Below, in pieces: positions 12,721 through 26,100 of a stretch of 64,000 nt of DNA (position 1 is its first letter; each line of letters starts with the position of its first letter). The stretch is from NCBI RefSeq assembly GCF_037325665.1, contig NC_090245.1:54128710-54192709 (forward strand), given 5' to 3'. Under the pieces are notes generated by a model, which saw only the letters and a list, made by a program, of their open reading frames with translations, was not told the origin of the DNA and ran no database searches. A program made the translations under genes and the position numbers. Source of the stretch: Littorina saxatilis. Taxonomy: Eukaryota; Mollusca; Gastropoda; Littorinimorpha; Littorinidae.

Positions 12721-13527
12721 TAACAAGAAGGGCAAAGCCCATACGACTCACATGCTTGACCTTTACATGACCTTGACCCTGAATAACTAAACCTAGCAAT
12801 GACATCATACACTAAGAACTGCTTTACACATTTTTCCTACCAAAATACATGTGACCTTGACCCAAGGTCAAGGTCATCCAAGGTCATGCAACACAAAGCT
12901 GTTAATTCAAGACATAGGAAGTACAATGGTGCTTATAGGCTCTTTCTACCATGAGATATGGTCACTTTTAGTGGTTCACTACCTTATTTTGGTCACATTT
13001 CATAAGGGTCAAAGTGACCTTGACCTTGATCATATGTGACCAAATGTGTCTCATGATGAAAGCATAACATGTGCCCCACATAATTTTTAAGTTTGAAACA
13101 GTTATCTTCCATAGTTCAGGGTCAAGGTCACTTCAAAATATGTATACAATCCAACTTTGAAGAGCTCCTGTGACCTTGACCTTGAAGCAAGGTAAACCAA
13201 ACTGGTATCAAAAGATGGGGCTTACTTTGCCCTATATATCATATATAGGTGAGGTATTCAATCTCAAAAACTTCAGAGAAAATGGGGAAAATGTGAAAAA
13301 TAGCTGTTTTTTAGACAACATTTATGGCCCCTGCGACCTTGACCTTGAAGCAAGGTCAAGATGCTATGTATGTCTTTTGGGGCCTTGTCATCATACACCA
13401 TCTTGCCAAATTTGGTACTGATAGACTGAATAGTGTCCAAGAAATATCCAACGTTAAAGTTTTCCGGACGGACGGACGACTCGGGTGAGTACATAGACTC
13501 ACTTTTGCTTCGCATGTGAGTCAAAAA
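12721..13527 (+). mobile_element. Hairpin-ended non-autonomous element, family A (Helentron-like design)
   Basis: Starts ACAAGAAGGGCAAAGCCC, whose GGGC-AAA-GCCC can form a small hairpin, followed at once by GACTCACATG. It ends with a 3' hairpin whose arms are GACTCAC and GTGAGTC, followed by a run of A. The subterminal repeat and the 3' hairpin thus use the same word. The body holds at least six TGACCTTGACC-type phrases, i.e. extended nuclear-receptor half-sites, and a short GGAC tandem near the 3' end. No open frame of note and no clear target duplication. Confidence 0.6.
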
Positions 13528-13571
13528 AGAGAGGGCAAAATTACATTATTTTCAAATAAGTATGCAAAAAT

Positions 13572-14263
13572 CAGGGGTGGGACTCTCTTGTGATGAAAAA
13601 AGAGGAAATCCCTTTTTTATAGGGGGGTTCGGGGGCATGCCCCCCCGAATTTTTTTCAAATGGTACATTAAAATCTGTGCAATCTGGTGCATTCTGAAAG
13701 TAAAATCGTACTTGTTTGGATCAGGTAAAAAAAAAGACATTTTCCTCCTCCCCCCCCCCCCAAAAAAAAAAACCCACCCTAAAACAATCCCAAGCAAGCA
13801 ACAACAAAAAACACTTTCACACAACAATGGTGCATATTAACGTAATGAACCATGTATCCATAATCTAATACTGGCAATAGTATGATCCAAGTGACGCCCC
13901 AGTACATTGAAGCTCAAAATTATTGTTAGTTATCAGGAGTTTTCAGTTAGCACAATTTAACTCTCAAGCCTCCAGTGTTCTGTTCCATCTTTACTTCTCT
14001 CCATATCATTCAGTCAACAAGTTATAGATACTGTGATGAATTCTCCAATAAGTTCTTTATCAACCTTCTCCCCTGTCCAATCCCATCTCCACTTGTTTTT
14101 CAAACTTTCATCCAATGTTGAACATTTGCTTCGTTCGACAATGTCTTTGCGGTGCGCCATTTTGTTTCGCAAACCGGAAAAGGCAAAGGTGAAGACTGTA
14201 CTAGCGGAATTCGTAAGTTGTGTCCACGGAAATCCGCGGATTCGCGGAAGAGTCCCACCCCTG
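13572..14263. mobile_element. hAT-like MITE with 6-bp target duplication
   Basis: Inverted ends CAGGGGTGGGACTCT and AGAGTCCCACCCCTG, flanked by AAAAAT on both sides (13566-13571, 14264-14269). It contains a GGGGGCATGCCCCCC palindrome that recurs in the intron element at 37469-37782, tying the two families together. No coding sequence remains. Confidence 0.65.
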
Positions 14264-14269
14264 AAAAAT

Positions 14270-15173
14270 ATACACATGGTGCCGTGAGTCTGACAAACTC
14301 TTAGCAGAGCTGCTGCATCCATTTTTTACCCGTAAAAACGGTGGCAATCATAAACATACAGCACCTCGTAATATCATTATCCTCACAAAAATTGACCAGT
14401 TGAGTGGCAGCTCTTTATAAATAAAAGCACACAAAAACAACGAAACCTCACAAACCATAAACTAGTTAGTAACTATTCACATACCTTTTATCTTTAAAGG
14501 TAAAAATGTTAAAAAAAGGTCCTCAGTTTAACTTTTGTTTAAAGATTTGTTACATGAACTTGGCAGAGTGCTCTTCCAAAATGATGCCTGTGTTTAAGAA
14601 ACGAAATAATATAATAAAATCAAGGATGAGGCGGGGAGGAGGGGGGGGGGGGGGGAGGAGATGCAACACTTCCATAAGAACACATTGATGTGGTTGCTGA
14701 ACATTCATTATTCAGTAAAATTCATTGCTAATTATCAGGTATTGCTGCTAATGTAGAATGTTGAGCAATAAATATACATTTCCAGAAACTGCTCACAAAC
14801 TAACAAATATAGACATAAAGGATAATAGTTTAGTTGGTGCTGCTAAAAGTGTTTCAGGTTAAACTACTGATTTCAAAGTTTTAAAAAAATCATTCAATTT
14901 TAAAACGGTAGGTTCACATTGAAGCAGATCTTTTTACTCTCCAATCTATGCCTAAGTTTCTCCTGCGGTGATAACTCCTCTATCTCTACAATGGCTTTCT
15001 TAAAGCAATGTAGTCATAATCTCATTTAACCCTAATGGAACCTTCCATTTCACATCTGCTGCCCATGTTATAAATACCCAGATAAACGGTACAAATAATC
15101 CTAGAGATATACCATTTCATGGTAAGATGAAGGACAGCAGTTACAAAGAAATGAGTAAACTTGAGTTCTTTAA
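14270..15173. other. Intergenic stretch, nothing recognised
   Basis: AT-rich DNA with one long G run near 14640-14655. No gene or repeat boundary could be supported. Confidence 0.4.
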
Positions 15174-15175
15174 TA

Positions 15176-16333
15176 CAGTGGAACCCCTCTCTAGCGACCT
15201 TGAAAATGTTGACAAAAATCGGTCCTTGTGGAGGGGGGTCCTTACAGAGGGAGGGGGCGGGGTCAGGGGGCCACAAAGAAAGTCAGATTTTCTTAAAAAA
15301 AGAAAACGGAGAAGTTTGAGTTGCTGACGACCGTTTCCTCAAGCAAACTGCTTCGATTTCATGTTTGACATTGTCCTTGGTGTCCACCAGTTCTGGTGCA
15401 TGTACTACCCTGGCCAAGTTTCCTCTCAAAACATCAAAGAGACCGCCCCATAGGTTAAACTCCCCATAGGTTAAACTCGGTTACTGACCCGGGTGCAGGA
15501 AGTGTTTCCTCTCTCAGATATGAAAGGGGAACCACCTCTCATAGCTAAAACTGGGTCAATGACCCCTGGGAAGAAGGTCAGTGTCTATAAACAAGGCCAC
15601 CCAGCTATCACAATGGACCTGCCTTTGATCTCGCCGCACACGCAGATCGGAAAATTCTTTTTTCTGGCAGCCAGGAACCAATCCCAAACCTTTTCATTTA
15701 CGTCAGAGTATGTTGTCTTCTGCCGCTTTGATCGCATTCGATCGGCATTGTCACCACTTTCCCACCTTTTCAGAATGTTTTCTTTGTCTTGGATAATTCT
15801 TTGAATTTGCGATTTTCCAACATCAAGACTTTTTGCAATCGCGATGGCACTTTCTCCCTTTTTGTGTCTGTTCACAACATTCACTCGATTTTCGAGAGTG
15901 AAATATTTTATTTTATTTGTAGACGCCATGTCGATCTCCACTGCTCTTCTGTCCAAAGACTGTCTATTCTGACTGAGTTGAACGGTGTATGTTGGTCACG
16001 TGAGTTTGTTTTCTCGATGATTGGTTTGTGATGTTTACTCAGCCCACCCAACCATCACACCTCTCAGCGGTTTAGTGCCTTTGCTTACGCGAGACGGTTA
16101 TAACTGGTTATAACCGGTTTGTCAGTGATGCGTTAAGCTGACTGAGAGTCTTGGCTTTGTCTGACAAAGTCGTTACACAAGCTGTTATAGGTCGGTCCTT
16201 AGACGTTAGAGCGGGGTGGTCGCTACACTGGTGACAACTGTATAACTATAAGGAAACACATCGGTTACAAAAAAAAGGGTTGTTGTGGCGGGGTAGTCGT
16301 TAGAGAGGGGGGTCCTTGTGAGGGGTTCCACTG
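15176..16333 (-). mobile_element. Tigger/pogo DNA transposon, internally deleted, with CENP-B-type HTH remnant
   Basis: Inverted ends CAGTGGAACCCCTC and its complement are flanked by TA (15174-15175, 16334-16335). On the minus strand, 15956-15585 encodes the N-terminal DNA-binding part of a pogo-type transposase: a psq/CENP-B helix-turn-helix (TLENRVNVVNRHKKGES, then AIAIAKSLDVGKSQIQRII) followed by a piece like the start of the second HTH (VWDWFLAARKKNFPI). The catalytic DDE domain is absent, so this is a deletion derivative that could not move on its own. It lies downstream of the CDYL 3' end and on the same strand. Confidence 0.75.
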
Positions 16334-16763
16334 TAAAACAAATATTGCTGCTGAACATTGCCCTATAAGGAAACGTGGCCTTTCTTACAACATGAAGAAC
16401 ATGCAAAAACTTGAATCATTCTAATAAAAGTTGCCGAGTGAATGTAAGACACTAAACAATGTGATGCAGAACCAAAATGTCACCACCAGTCTAAACACAA
16501 GCTAAAGGCTGCCACAATTTAAGAAATGTGTAAATTTAGTATACCCCAAAAGATAAATCAAACACAAATGTTGGTACTGATGATCAATTAAGTTTCACAG
16601 CCCTTTACATTATATCTTGACCAGTAAGATCTATATTTGCTGCAAAATGTAGCTGCTAGGAAGAAAAGTATGAGCACTGAGTTACATTACAATACATAGC
16701 AATATTCAAAAGGGTGTTTGGGAGGAAGCTAAGAAAAAGAAATTGCTAAAGAATATTTTGGAC

Positions 16764-16918
16764 TTTATTAATAGAATTTGTAACAGTTTTTCATAAATTT
16801 TTTATTTTTTTTATTTATTTATTATATTAGCATATATCATGATTGTATTGATTGTATTTATTGTTCAAAATGCCCCCATGGGTTATGGACCAATAAAACT
16901 TGAACTTGAACTTGGCTA
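16764..16918 (+). mobile_element. Short LINE 3' tail with TTGAAC repeats, overlapping a possible CDYL poly(A) signal
   Basis: Plus-strand sequence ends AATAAAACTTGAACTTGAACTTGG, a short tandem hexamer tail like those closing CR1/L2-type LINEs. Nothing coding is left. On the minus strand, TTTATT at 16764-16769 reads AATAAA and lies about 410 bases past the CDYL stop, so it could serve as that gene's polyadenylation signal; that is only a guess. Confidence 0.4.
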
Positions 16919-17178
16919 ATTTGATTGATACGTAGACGGTGACAGCAAAATGCAGCATGTTGCAGTTCTTAAAAAAACCAACTTCAAACACTGACTAATA
17001 CGTCAAATTCACCAATAACCTGAATTACAGAACCACCACAACCACTGTTCACAATGTTACTGAGCTGCAGATACAAACAAATGTAGCCTTCAGATACAGA
17101 AAGATGCTGGCCAGTTGATGCTGCTGCTTGGAAAAAAAAAGCTGCCACCAACGCAACATTCAGGTGCACGAGGGGGAA

Positions 17179-20100
17179 TCAGGAAGAGAAGTTGTTCTCA
17201 TTGGCAAGGTAGGCCTCCATGGCTCGCTGGCACTCATTGGACGACCAGCGCTCCAGCAGTAAGTTACACTCCGTTTCATTGGTCAGCTCCATCTTGGTGC
17301 GGAGGTGTGAGCGTATCAACAGCTTCGTACCCTCCAGCACCTGAGGAAGAGAAGTTGTCAACTTCAGTGCCAGTGGAAAGTCTTTTCATAAAAGTGTTGT
17401 CAATACTTTGATCTACCAGCTTCATAAGATGCACAAAGTGACTCCTTCAACAGGTCTATAAATTCCTTTGCATTAAATACACACAAATAAAAGCACCAAT
17501 CTCATACGCCATTACTATTCAAATTAAGGGAGACCTGTCCTCAAATACTTTATTAACTCAAACGTCTATAACAATATTAACATAAAAAAAACATCTCCAA
17601 TGCTCGGACACTCTAAATTGGTATCAAGAGTATCTCTTTGAGACACGTACAACTCATAAATAAATGCCAGGGATCAAGTGTTTTGCAAAGAACATTTACT
17701 GAAACTTTCAGCGAATCGCCTGTGCTTAATTTACGCTGTCCGCACAAGAAAAATGGCTGTTAGCTTTCTAATGTACTTCCAGTGTGATGCGCACAGCGTT
17801 CAACCATGCCACTAAAATGAATTGCAACTCGTTATCAAACATAAATTTGCACACGAAGCAAAAAATGGCACAAGAGATCAAGACCGGAATCCAGTTTCAC
17901 AAAAAAACATTTCGTCAGATTTCTGATAAATACGGAGTCTATGTGGGCTTTCTAGAACAGATGACGTCATTTTCCAACACTGCCAAGATTGCAGTATCAT
18001 TTCTCGAAGCAAAACTTAAAACTTATAAAGCCAAGTTCCCTGCGTGCAAACGAGTACAGCCCAGCCTAGTACAATTTCATGTCATTAGGCGCTGTGTGCA
18101 GCCTATATTAAGAACAGCCTTAACAGACACTTACAAAAACTGAAAGAAACTGTGTTATTCAAAGGAAAAGCTGCCAAGTTAGAAGCCTAGCTGTGGAGAA
18201 GATGGTAAGGATGCTTACCTTGGCAGAGCAGCTGGCCATGTTCTGTGCACGTGGAATGACTTCTTGCATGAACGCTGTGGGCCAGAAGACGTGTGACACC
18301 AGCCCAAGTTGGTACGCCTCCATTGCTGTGATGCGGCGACCGCCAAACAACAGCTCATTGGCCTGCGGAGAAAAAAAGCTTGTGTTATTCTACACAGAGC
18401 TCAACAACTACTAAGTTGTCACATGCAGAAAAGATATGTATGCATGCATTAAACTAACAGATATTTTATCTTGAAAAGATCTTCAGGTAAGCAGCACAAT
18501 GTTCCAGCATGTGCCCCTTATTCAATCAAAACTGTATACGAGTACAAAACAAAAACCAACCACCTAACTGGACTTTCCTGCTCAAAATAATGTAAGTTTA
18601 CTTCGATGAAAATCAGAAAACAGATGCAAACAGCAGCACAGCCCACTTTTCCAAAACTGAATTCTTCCTTCCCCAACATCTGAACACACTCTACACACAC
18701 AATGATATTCAGATGGGCTGGAATTCTCCGAAGAACACAGTCTCACTCACAGACATTGATACAGATAGAGAGAGGGAGAGAAACACCCCACTTACCGACG
18801 CCAGTCCTAAAGCCATAGGTAAGGTGAAAGAAGAGCACGCTTCAGGTGTTTGTGACAGCTGGGCGTAAGGTAGATGAAATGCGGCTTTGTCGCTGGAGTA
18901 GACCACATCACACAGACACAGCAATGCCACCCCCAGGCCAACCGCCGAGCCCCCTACACCTGCTATCACAGGCTTGGGGAATGTGATGAATGCCTTGGTC
19001 AGTTCTCTGAAACACACATGGCGATACAGTTAGAAGACGGCAAGGTTTGGTACACAGGCAGAACAATAAAAAAGAAAGAGTAAAGAGTCGGAAAGACCAG
19101 CCAAACTTATGTCCTTGGTGACCAGTCGCACAGAAAAAGTTAAAATTTGAACCAGCAACTGAACAATTTATGAAATTGACAGATTTCAAGCTTCAAGCAT
19201 ATTCAAATGCTAATGTTACTTAACAAAGTATTTGGTGTATTAACACATAAAGTAACATTCCGCGAATGCACAGTGACAACGTAGATATACAAAAATGTAC
19301 ACAAGCGCTGCACAACTGATCAACGCCAACAGTCTTTTTTCTGTTCAAACAAGAGTTTCCCAGACTACCTGAGTGCATCTGCCATCTGTCTGGCTGCCAC
19401 TCGTCTGTCACCAGTGGTGAGGAAGTGCAGGTCGATGCCAGAGCAGAAGAAGCTGCCTATGCTGCTGAACAACACCAGACTACTGTCGTCGTACTTGGCT
19501 GTGTTCAGTGCTGCCACCACTTCTTGAACAACCTGCACATGCATTCAAAGTCTAATCACAATACAGATTTGGTAGAACTTTTCCAAGGATGAGCCGATAA
19601 ACATGACAGGATATTAGAGGCACATGTGTATATTATCAAACAAAAAAAGTTTCACGTACCAGTAGACAGACCTGGGAACCCCTGTTTTGCACTTTGAGTA
19701 TTCTCAAACAAATTTGGTGTATTTTCAAAAAAATGAGCGTACTCCACACAGCGTTTGCACATCCATGATTAAAACATGCCTCATGCGCGTCCGTCACACC
19801 GTTAATTAAGTTTACCTATACATTTAAAACAAATGCTTTTTTCAATTTTTACTGACACAAACTGTACCGTATTTGACGGACTACAAGCCGCGACTTTAAA
19901 AAAAAAATCGCATTTCGGCTTATAAAAAGATGCGGCTAAAACGTTACCTAAACTTGAATATCATTCAACTAATGGAAGTCGCCGCGGATTTTCATTTCGC
20001 TCGATTAGCGATTACCGGTACTTTATTAGCTCTCTACTCAAGACTCGGCGCTTTTCTCTTTCTTTCGCGAATCTTTGTTTGTCAACAAGTCGTCGTGACA

Positions 20101-23100
20101 AGCGTACAGAGAAACACCGGATGTATCAGGATCTCGCGCGTGCGAGATTTCGTTTTTTTGTGTCTCGCGATAGTTGGAGGAGCGAGAGCCGCCATGTTGT
20201 GTTTTCGTCTGCTCGAAATGTGCGCAAAAGTCGTAAATCATCCCAAAAAAGCTTATTCCGGGCGGGACTACATGTGTGTGTTGGTTACAAATTGTGTGTG
20301 TGTGTGTGATATTTTTCTTCAAACTTTTTCACTTTTCTTCTTTGTTTCACTTGTTTATTCTCGGAGCCGATTTCGCCAAATACCGTACTTTCGTTTGCCT
20401 GGTTGTTTTGATTGATTGACACGATCCGATTATATTTTTTTCGACGGCGGCTAATATAGTGACGTAACCATGTGCCAAAATACTGGATCGGCTTCAGGAT
20501 GGGCTTGTGAAGAAAAGTAGTCTAGGAATTTTTCTCGTCGTATTTTTTTCCCACTGACCGTACTGAGCGTATTCTCGACAATCATGCGTACAAAATACGG
20601 CGAAATCGTATGGGTTCCCAGGTCTGAGTAGAGTCAATCTTTTAACAGACCTATAAAGGTGGTAAACAACTGTCACTCAAAGGTTCATTTTACCATGCAA
20701 TTTGAATATTCATAGGCATTTTCTTATTCCAATATTCAGGTAAATTACACATCACAAAACCTACAGTTTGTCAATGCAGAAATTTAGCTAGCATTATGTG
20801 TCAGATATCAAGTAAAACTTCAGGTAACTAACAGGGTTTAACAAAGCTTGGATAAATAAAATAATGAATGTCTTTACCTGTGGATTAAATGCATTTTTCA
20901 GCATGGTTTGTGTGTTGAGCCAGATCTGAGTGTAGCGATGACACTTCTTCACAACAATCTGCTTGTAGCGAAACACACACTCTGTCGCCCTCACACTGAT
21001 CCTGCGCTCGATTGGCTCTGCTGTGTCAAAGGCTGACGATAATGTGCTCTGTCCACTGCTGCCACTGCTAGTGCTGGCTCCATAGCCATTCTCCTTTTTC
21101 TTGCCACCCTTTCGGAATTATAAGATACTTATCAGACCTGGTGTAACTCTTAGAGAAACTTAGAAAGACTATGAGAGTAATAAGATGGAAAACTCATTTT
21201 AAGTTTAACGGATGACTTCAAAATAAATTACAACACTTGTTTCATAAGAAGTAAGTTCCCACCCTTTCTTTTCAAAGACCACTAGTAAATAGATGACTAC
21301 ATGATTTTACAAGCTGTCAGGTTGTGTGTATTGTATATTTACACTTATGTGTCAGTTCGTGTATGTCTGTATACCCAGCAGTCATGCTTTAGTTTTCTTC
21401 AAAACACAAACAAAAGTTGGAACTACAGTGTATTAGCATTACATAAGACTATTGTGGTCAATGTCTCAATACGGTAGTTATTGCCCACCAGCAATACCCC
21501 CTTTAAAGATCTAAACATAGAGAAAATCAAGTTATAACAGGAGAGAGTCTTAAAATGGACGCAGATTTACAACAGAAATTAAAATGTAAAAAATATGGTC
21601 CTATCGGAGGGAATCTTAACACTATTGTGACTAGCATTGCCACGGCGTTAACGTCCTGCCTGCCCAAGCTTGCCACCAAGAAACTTCCCAAAAAACAGTA
21701 ACTGTAAAGAAATCTGTCTAGCAAGCTTGAATTAAGTCCAATCACCACCAAATTTTGTGTACTAATTAAAAAATGGATGCCCAGTTCAGTCGTGCTATTT
21801 ATAAGTTTGTCACGCAATTTGTTTTAGCAAATGGGGGTGAAAGGGGGATAATTTGTGTTTTTTAACGTTTTTTTGTGTGTGTTTTCTTTTCCACTGCTTT
21901 TTTTAAAAGTTATTTTTTAACAGAAAGTATTATAAATAATTTTATAACCAAACAAGGTGTAAAACCTATGAATCAGCTGAAATATTGTTAAAATTCTACA
22001 CAGAAATAAGGAGACAGTACAAAGAAAAAAACAAGCAAATCCGGCATTCACTCACAGCATCCTGACTCAAATGAAACAAAACTCTGACACTCACCAAATG
22101 ATGTCTAGGTAATCCATATTGAATATAAGTCACATTTTCACAACAAAGTCCCAACTGTACACCTATGAACATTTCCAAAAGGATTAGGCTCCAGCCATCC
22201 ATTGTTATCAGTGCTGCCACGCCCCCCTTGCAACTACACATTCGAAGATTCATGCAGTACCACCCTAACACGTGTAGTTTGCCGACTCATACTAGCAGCA
22301 ACAACAGGACTGTTTCTTCCTCAATATCACTGCTATTATCGCTTTCTTGAGGCGAAAACAACACGTCGGAATCATGATCTACAGGGTCCTCAAGATCCAA
22401 CATCCGGAGAATCTCCTCCCGTGACAAGGCTCGCCTTCAATTCATTTTTTTTCTCGAAAAAACCGCACAAACCAGGCTAATTTTGCATATGGCGGAAGGG
22501 CACACCAAGTGTGTCAAGGGAAACAACTCAATTTACTGCAAGCTTCAAAAACCGGGAAGCAATCACGAGTCGTGTACCTTGTATGTCTAATACTAAAATA
22601 GTCACTTCCCGTCCGTGGGCGTTGCAGCGCTATTACTAATATAGTCACCTCCCGTCGCGAAAGTGTTAAAGGGGGTTTCGACTCCGTGACACAGCCCAAT
22701 CTGAGTGCGGCTCAGAGGAGCAAACCCCTGAGCACATTCTACAGACCTGCCCACACCTGGAGACAGCACGCCAGCACTACTGGCCAGAAAACACCAGCCT
22801 GGACACCAAGCTCCGGGGTCCCACTGTAGAACTGCAGAAGACTGCGGACTTCATGGCAGCCACCGACTTCAGGATATAACGGCTATGAATATTGAACGCA
22901 GAAGAAAAAGGGTTTTTTCACAGACCTTTTGCTTGGGGTGGAGCTGACTGGGGAGGTTGTCCAGCAGAGTCCTGTAGGAGATGGAGGAGGGGCTGAGAGG
23001 GCCGGCAGGGGCAGCCTGGAAGGTGGGCACGTCCCCCACTAGACTGTCCATGCCCAGGGGGGTGGTCATGGGCAGGGAACCTCGCAGGGGGCTCTGCACC

Positions 23101-26100
23101 GCTTTCAGGGGGGTGAAGAAGGGGGTCGGGGACGAAGGACGGAGCAGCTGTTCGAATTGTCCTGAGAAAGAAAGCACATTCTTGAAATATTCTTTAATAT
23201 CAGTGGCGACAAGCATCTTTACATTAATGCCAGATTTCTTCATTCTTGAGACGGTACGTGTACCGTCACACATGAGGTTCTCCTAGCTCTAATTGTGTAA
23301 AACACAACTAGACTCGAGTAAACTTGTTCAAACTGAAGTGACCATTTTTCAAACAAATGATTAAATAATTTACTTGGAAGGGCGAGGAAGGGTGTAACTG
23401 TAAGTTGTAACTATTGATACAAATGCAGTGAATCTTAAATTAGTTAATTCTAATAAATGAAAACTACAAATGTTATATTTCCTTTGAAACATCCTTGTTC
23501 TAACTCAAAAGTAAAATACATTTTATTCCTCTTGTCTTCTTTCAAATACTGAAATACCGAAATAGTCTACCCTGTAAATGTAACATGTCATAATATCAAA
23601 AACTTTTTCATGCCCTGTTATGTTTTTTTAATTGAGTAAATTATTCCCTTTCGTAGTTGCTGAAATTTGCTTTTAGGAAGTCTGTGCATGCTGGGAAAAA
23701 AATCGTCAATTACCTGATTTTGGGGTTGGTTTGGGTTTCTTGAAGTCTATCAATGACATCCTCCTGGAATTAGAGCTTTTGCTGGGAGAATGTGAAGAGC
23801 TTTGAGAATTCTTTTTGGGTGAGCCTTTACTTGCAGCCTGCTTGGCTGCATCACTGTTCCTGTTTTTGACAGTCTGTCCTTGACTTTTATGGCCGTCTCC
23901 CTTATCATCTACACCATTTACTAGAGAATACAACAGGTCGTCATCATCCGACTCACTGTCGGAAATGATTGAAAAGTCCAAATCAGGAGTTTTTTTGCCA
24001 GAAGCCTTAGATTTTGCCTCTGCTTTGGAGGGGTCATTGTTTTTGCGTTTGTGTGATGATTTTCCACCCTTTGTGGATGCCTTTTTATTAGCAACTGTAT
24101 GCTTATCACCACTAGCCTTAGCAGAATGTTTTCCTGAATCGCTTTTTGAAAAAGCATCCTTCTTTCCTTTACTTATACTTTTACTGGATTCTTTTGGGGT
24201 TTTCTTCTTAGTCACAGCATCTCCAGTTCCTGGCGTTCTAGATGAGTCCTCCTTCTTTTTCTTTTTGCTTGAATGTTCTGTATTTGTTGATTTGGGAGTT
24301 TCTGGCCCACGTTTGGATCCAGTATGTTTCACTGTTTTGCTGATGGTTTCTTTCACCTTTTTGCTTGATGGGCTTGTTTTTTTGGCAGACTTAGGAGGAG
24401 AGGTTGAACTTTTTACACTTCGAGCAGGGCTTTCTGATTTGGAACCAGACTTCTTCACTCCTTTGTCCTTTGGCTCAGCCTTCTTGGTGTTTAAGACAGC
24501 TCCTTGCTTTGCAAGCTTCTTCGTTTTTGACTTCAACTCTGCTGCAATCTTTTGCCTGGCATTGGCAATAATCTGACTTGACTTCTTGTCATGGCCTTTG
24601 CTGGTTTTAGAGGATGCTCCCTTGGACTGGGACATCTTGCTCCCTTTCAGCAGTTTTGCAGCCACAGACATTGACTTTGACGCTTTCTTTGCCTTGTCAA
24701 ACTGCTTGAACATGGGCTGGCAGGCTGTGAGGTTGCGAGCAGGCTCCCACGTGTCATATTCTGGAGAGAAGGTTTTCCACCGCACCAAAAAGAATGTTCT
24801 TTTGCCTTCTACCTTTTTGTCCAGGAGCTTCTCCACCTGCAGACATAAAAAGAAACTTGTACGATACAGGAAAAGACATTTTGTCTGTTCTCCTTGTCCT
24901 TGAATTCCCGGACGGCCAAGACCCTAGCTAAGCTTCCTTAGCTGCAAAAGGATCATCCCTCTATGGCACTCGACGATACATTTCCACTGAAGAGAGAGGG
25001 AGAGAGAGAGGTTAAAAGTACAAGCATCCAAAAGTATTCTCAAATTCTGAAAATGTAGAATCGGTTGGCAAATTCTCCCAGTCCCAAATCGATTTTCTCA
25101 GTTCCTAGCTTGCCTTGTCTTCTGGTTCTTTGTTTTTAACAAAAAGACCAAAAAGCACAGTACAGTGCCTTTTGTTTTTTTGTTTGTTTGCTCTCACATG
25201 CTGTCGCCTTTGTTCTTTTGCTTTGTTTTTAAACTTAGCTGATGGAACAAACTCTTTATCAGTTTATGAGGTACTGTATGCAACCCATATTAAACAAAAG
25301 AGAAAAAAAGACAACATAAAGAGAGAACAGGAAATAGCAGACGATAATGTGTACGACCACAATGTAGGTCACCTGAAATGTCCTTTTGAAATTTGTGAAG
25401 CCGGTCAAATGTCCTATTCAATATCATGTTGATGAAGTCAGGACATATGTACGACTAGATGAATACCCGCTTCGCCGGGAAGAAGTAGAGCCGAATACCC
25501 GAATACGCGATTGACGCCACACGAAGGAAGGGAGATAAACACGCAAAACACTGGAGAAGATAAGGAAGAGTTACTGGGAATGGATGTACAGAAAAACCAA
25601 AATCGGTTCAGCGCTGCGCGCTGAGAGCACGTGTTGAAAATTGTCAGCGACCAGATTGTGTCCGGGGTGTACCTGAATATGCCCACCAAATTTGAAGCGG
25701 ATCCATCGAGAACTTTGGCCGTGCATCGTGAACACAGCGAACACACAGACACACACAAGCCGTATATAGATACAGATTTGCACAAACTGGTAGCAACATC
25801 CCAGAATATATATATATATATATTAAACTTACATTTGTTACACAGAAAGAGATTTGAATTCAGAGATCCATACTAAATTCTAACAAGATTATTAAAATCG
25901 AAAATTTTAAAAGTAAATTTTCATTTGATTAATATACTAACCCGAATCACATATATAGCATTGACACAGTCTGAGATGCTAAGGTCTGAAAAGGCTACCC
26001 GTCTAACATTTTTAAAGAGAAGCAACCCCATCACCAAAAGAGCTAAAAATAGCCATGGAAATGAGCACATACTCTGGGAGTTACCTCCCATTGGTGTGTA

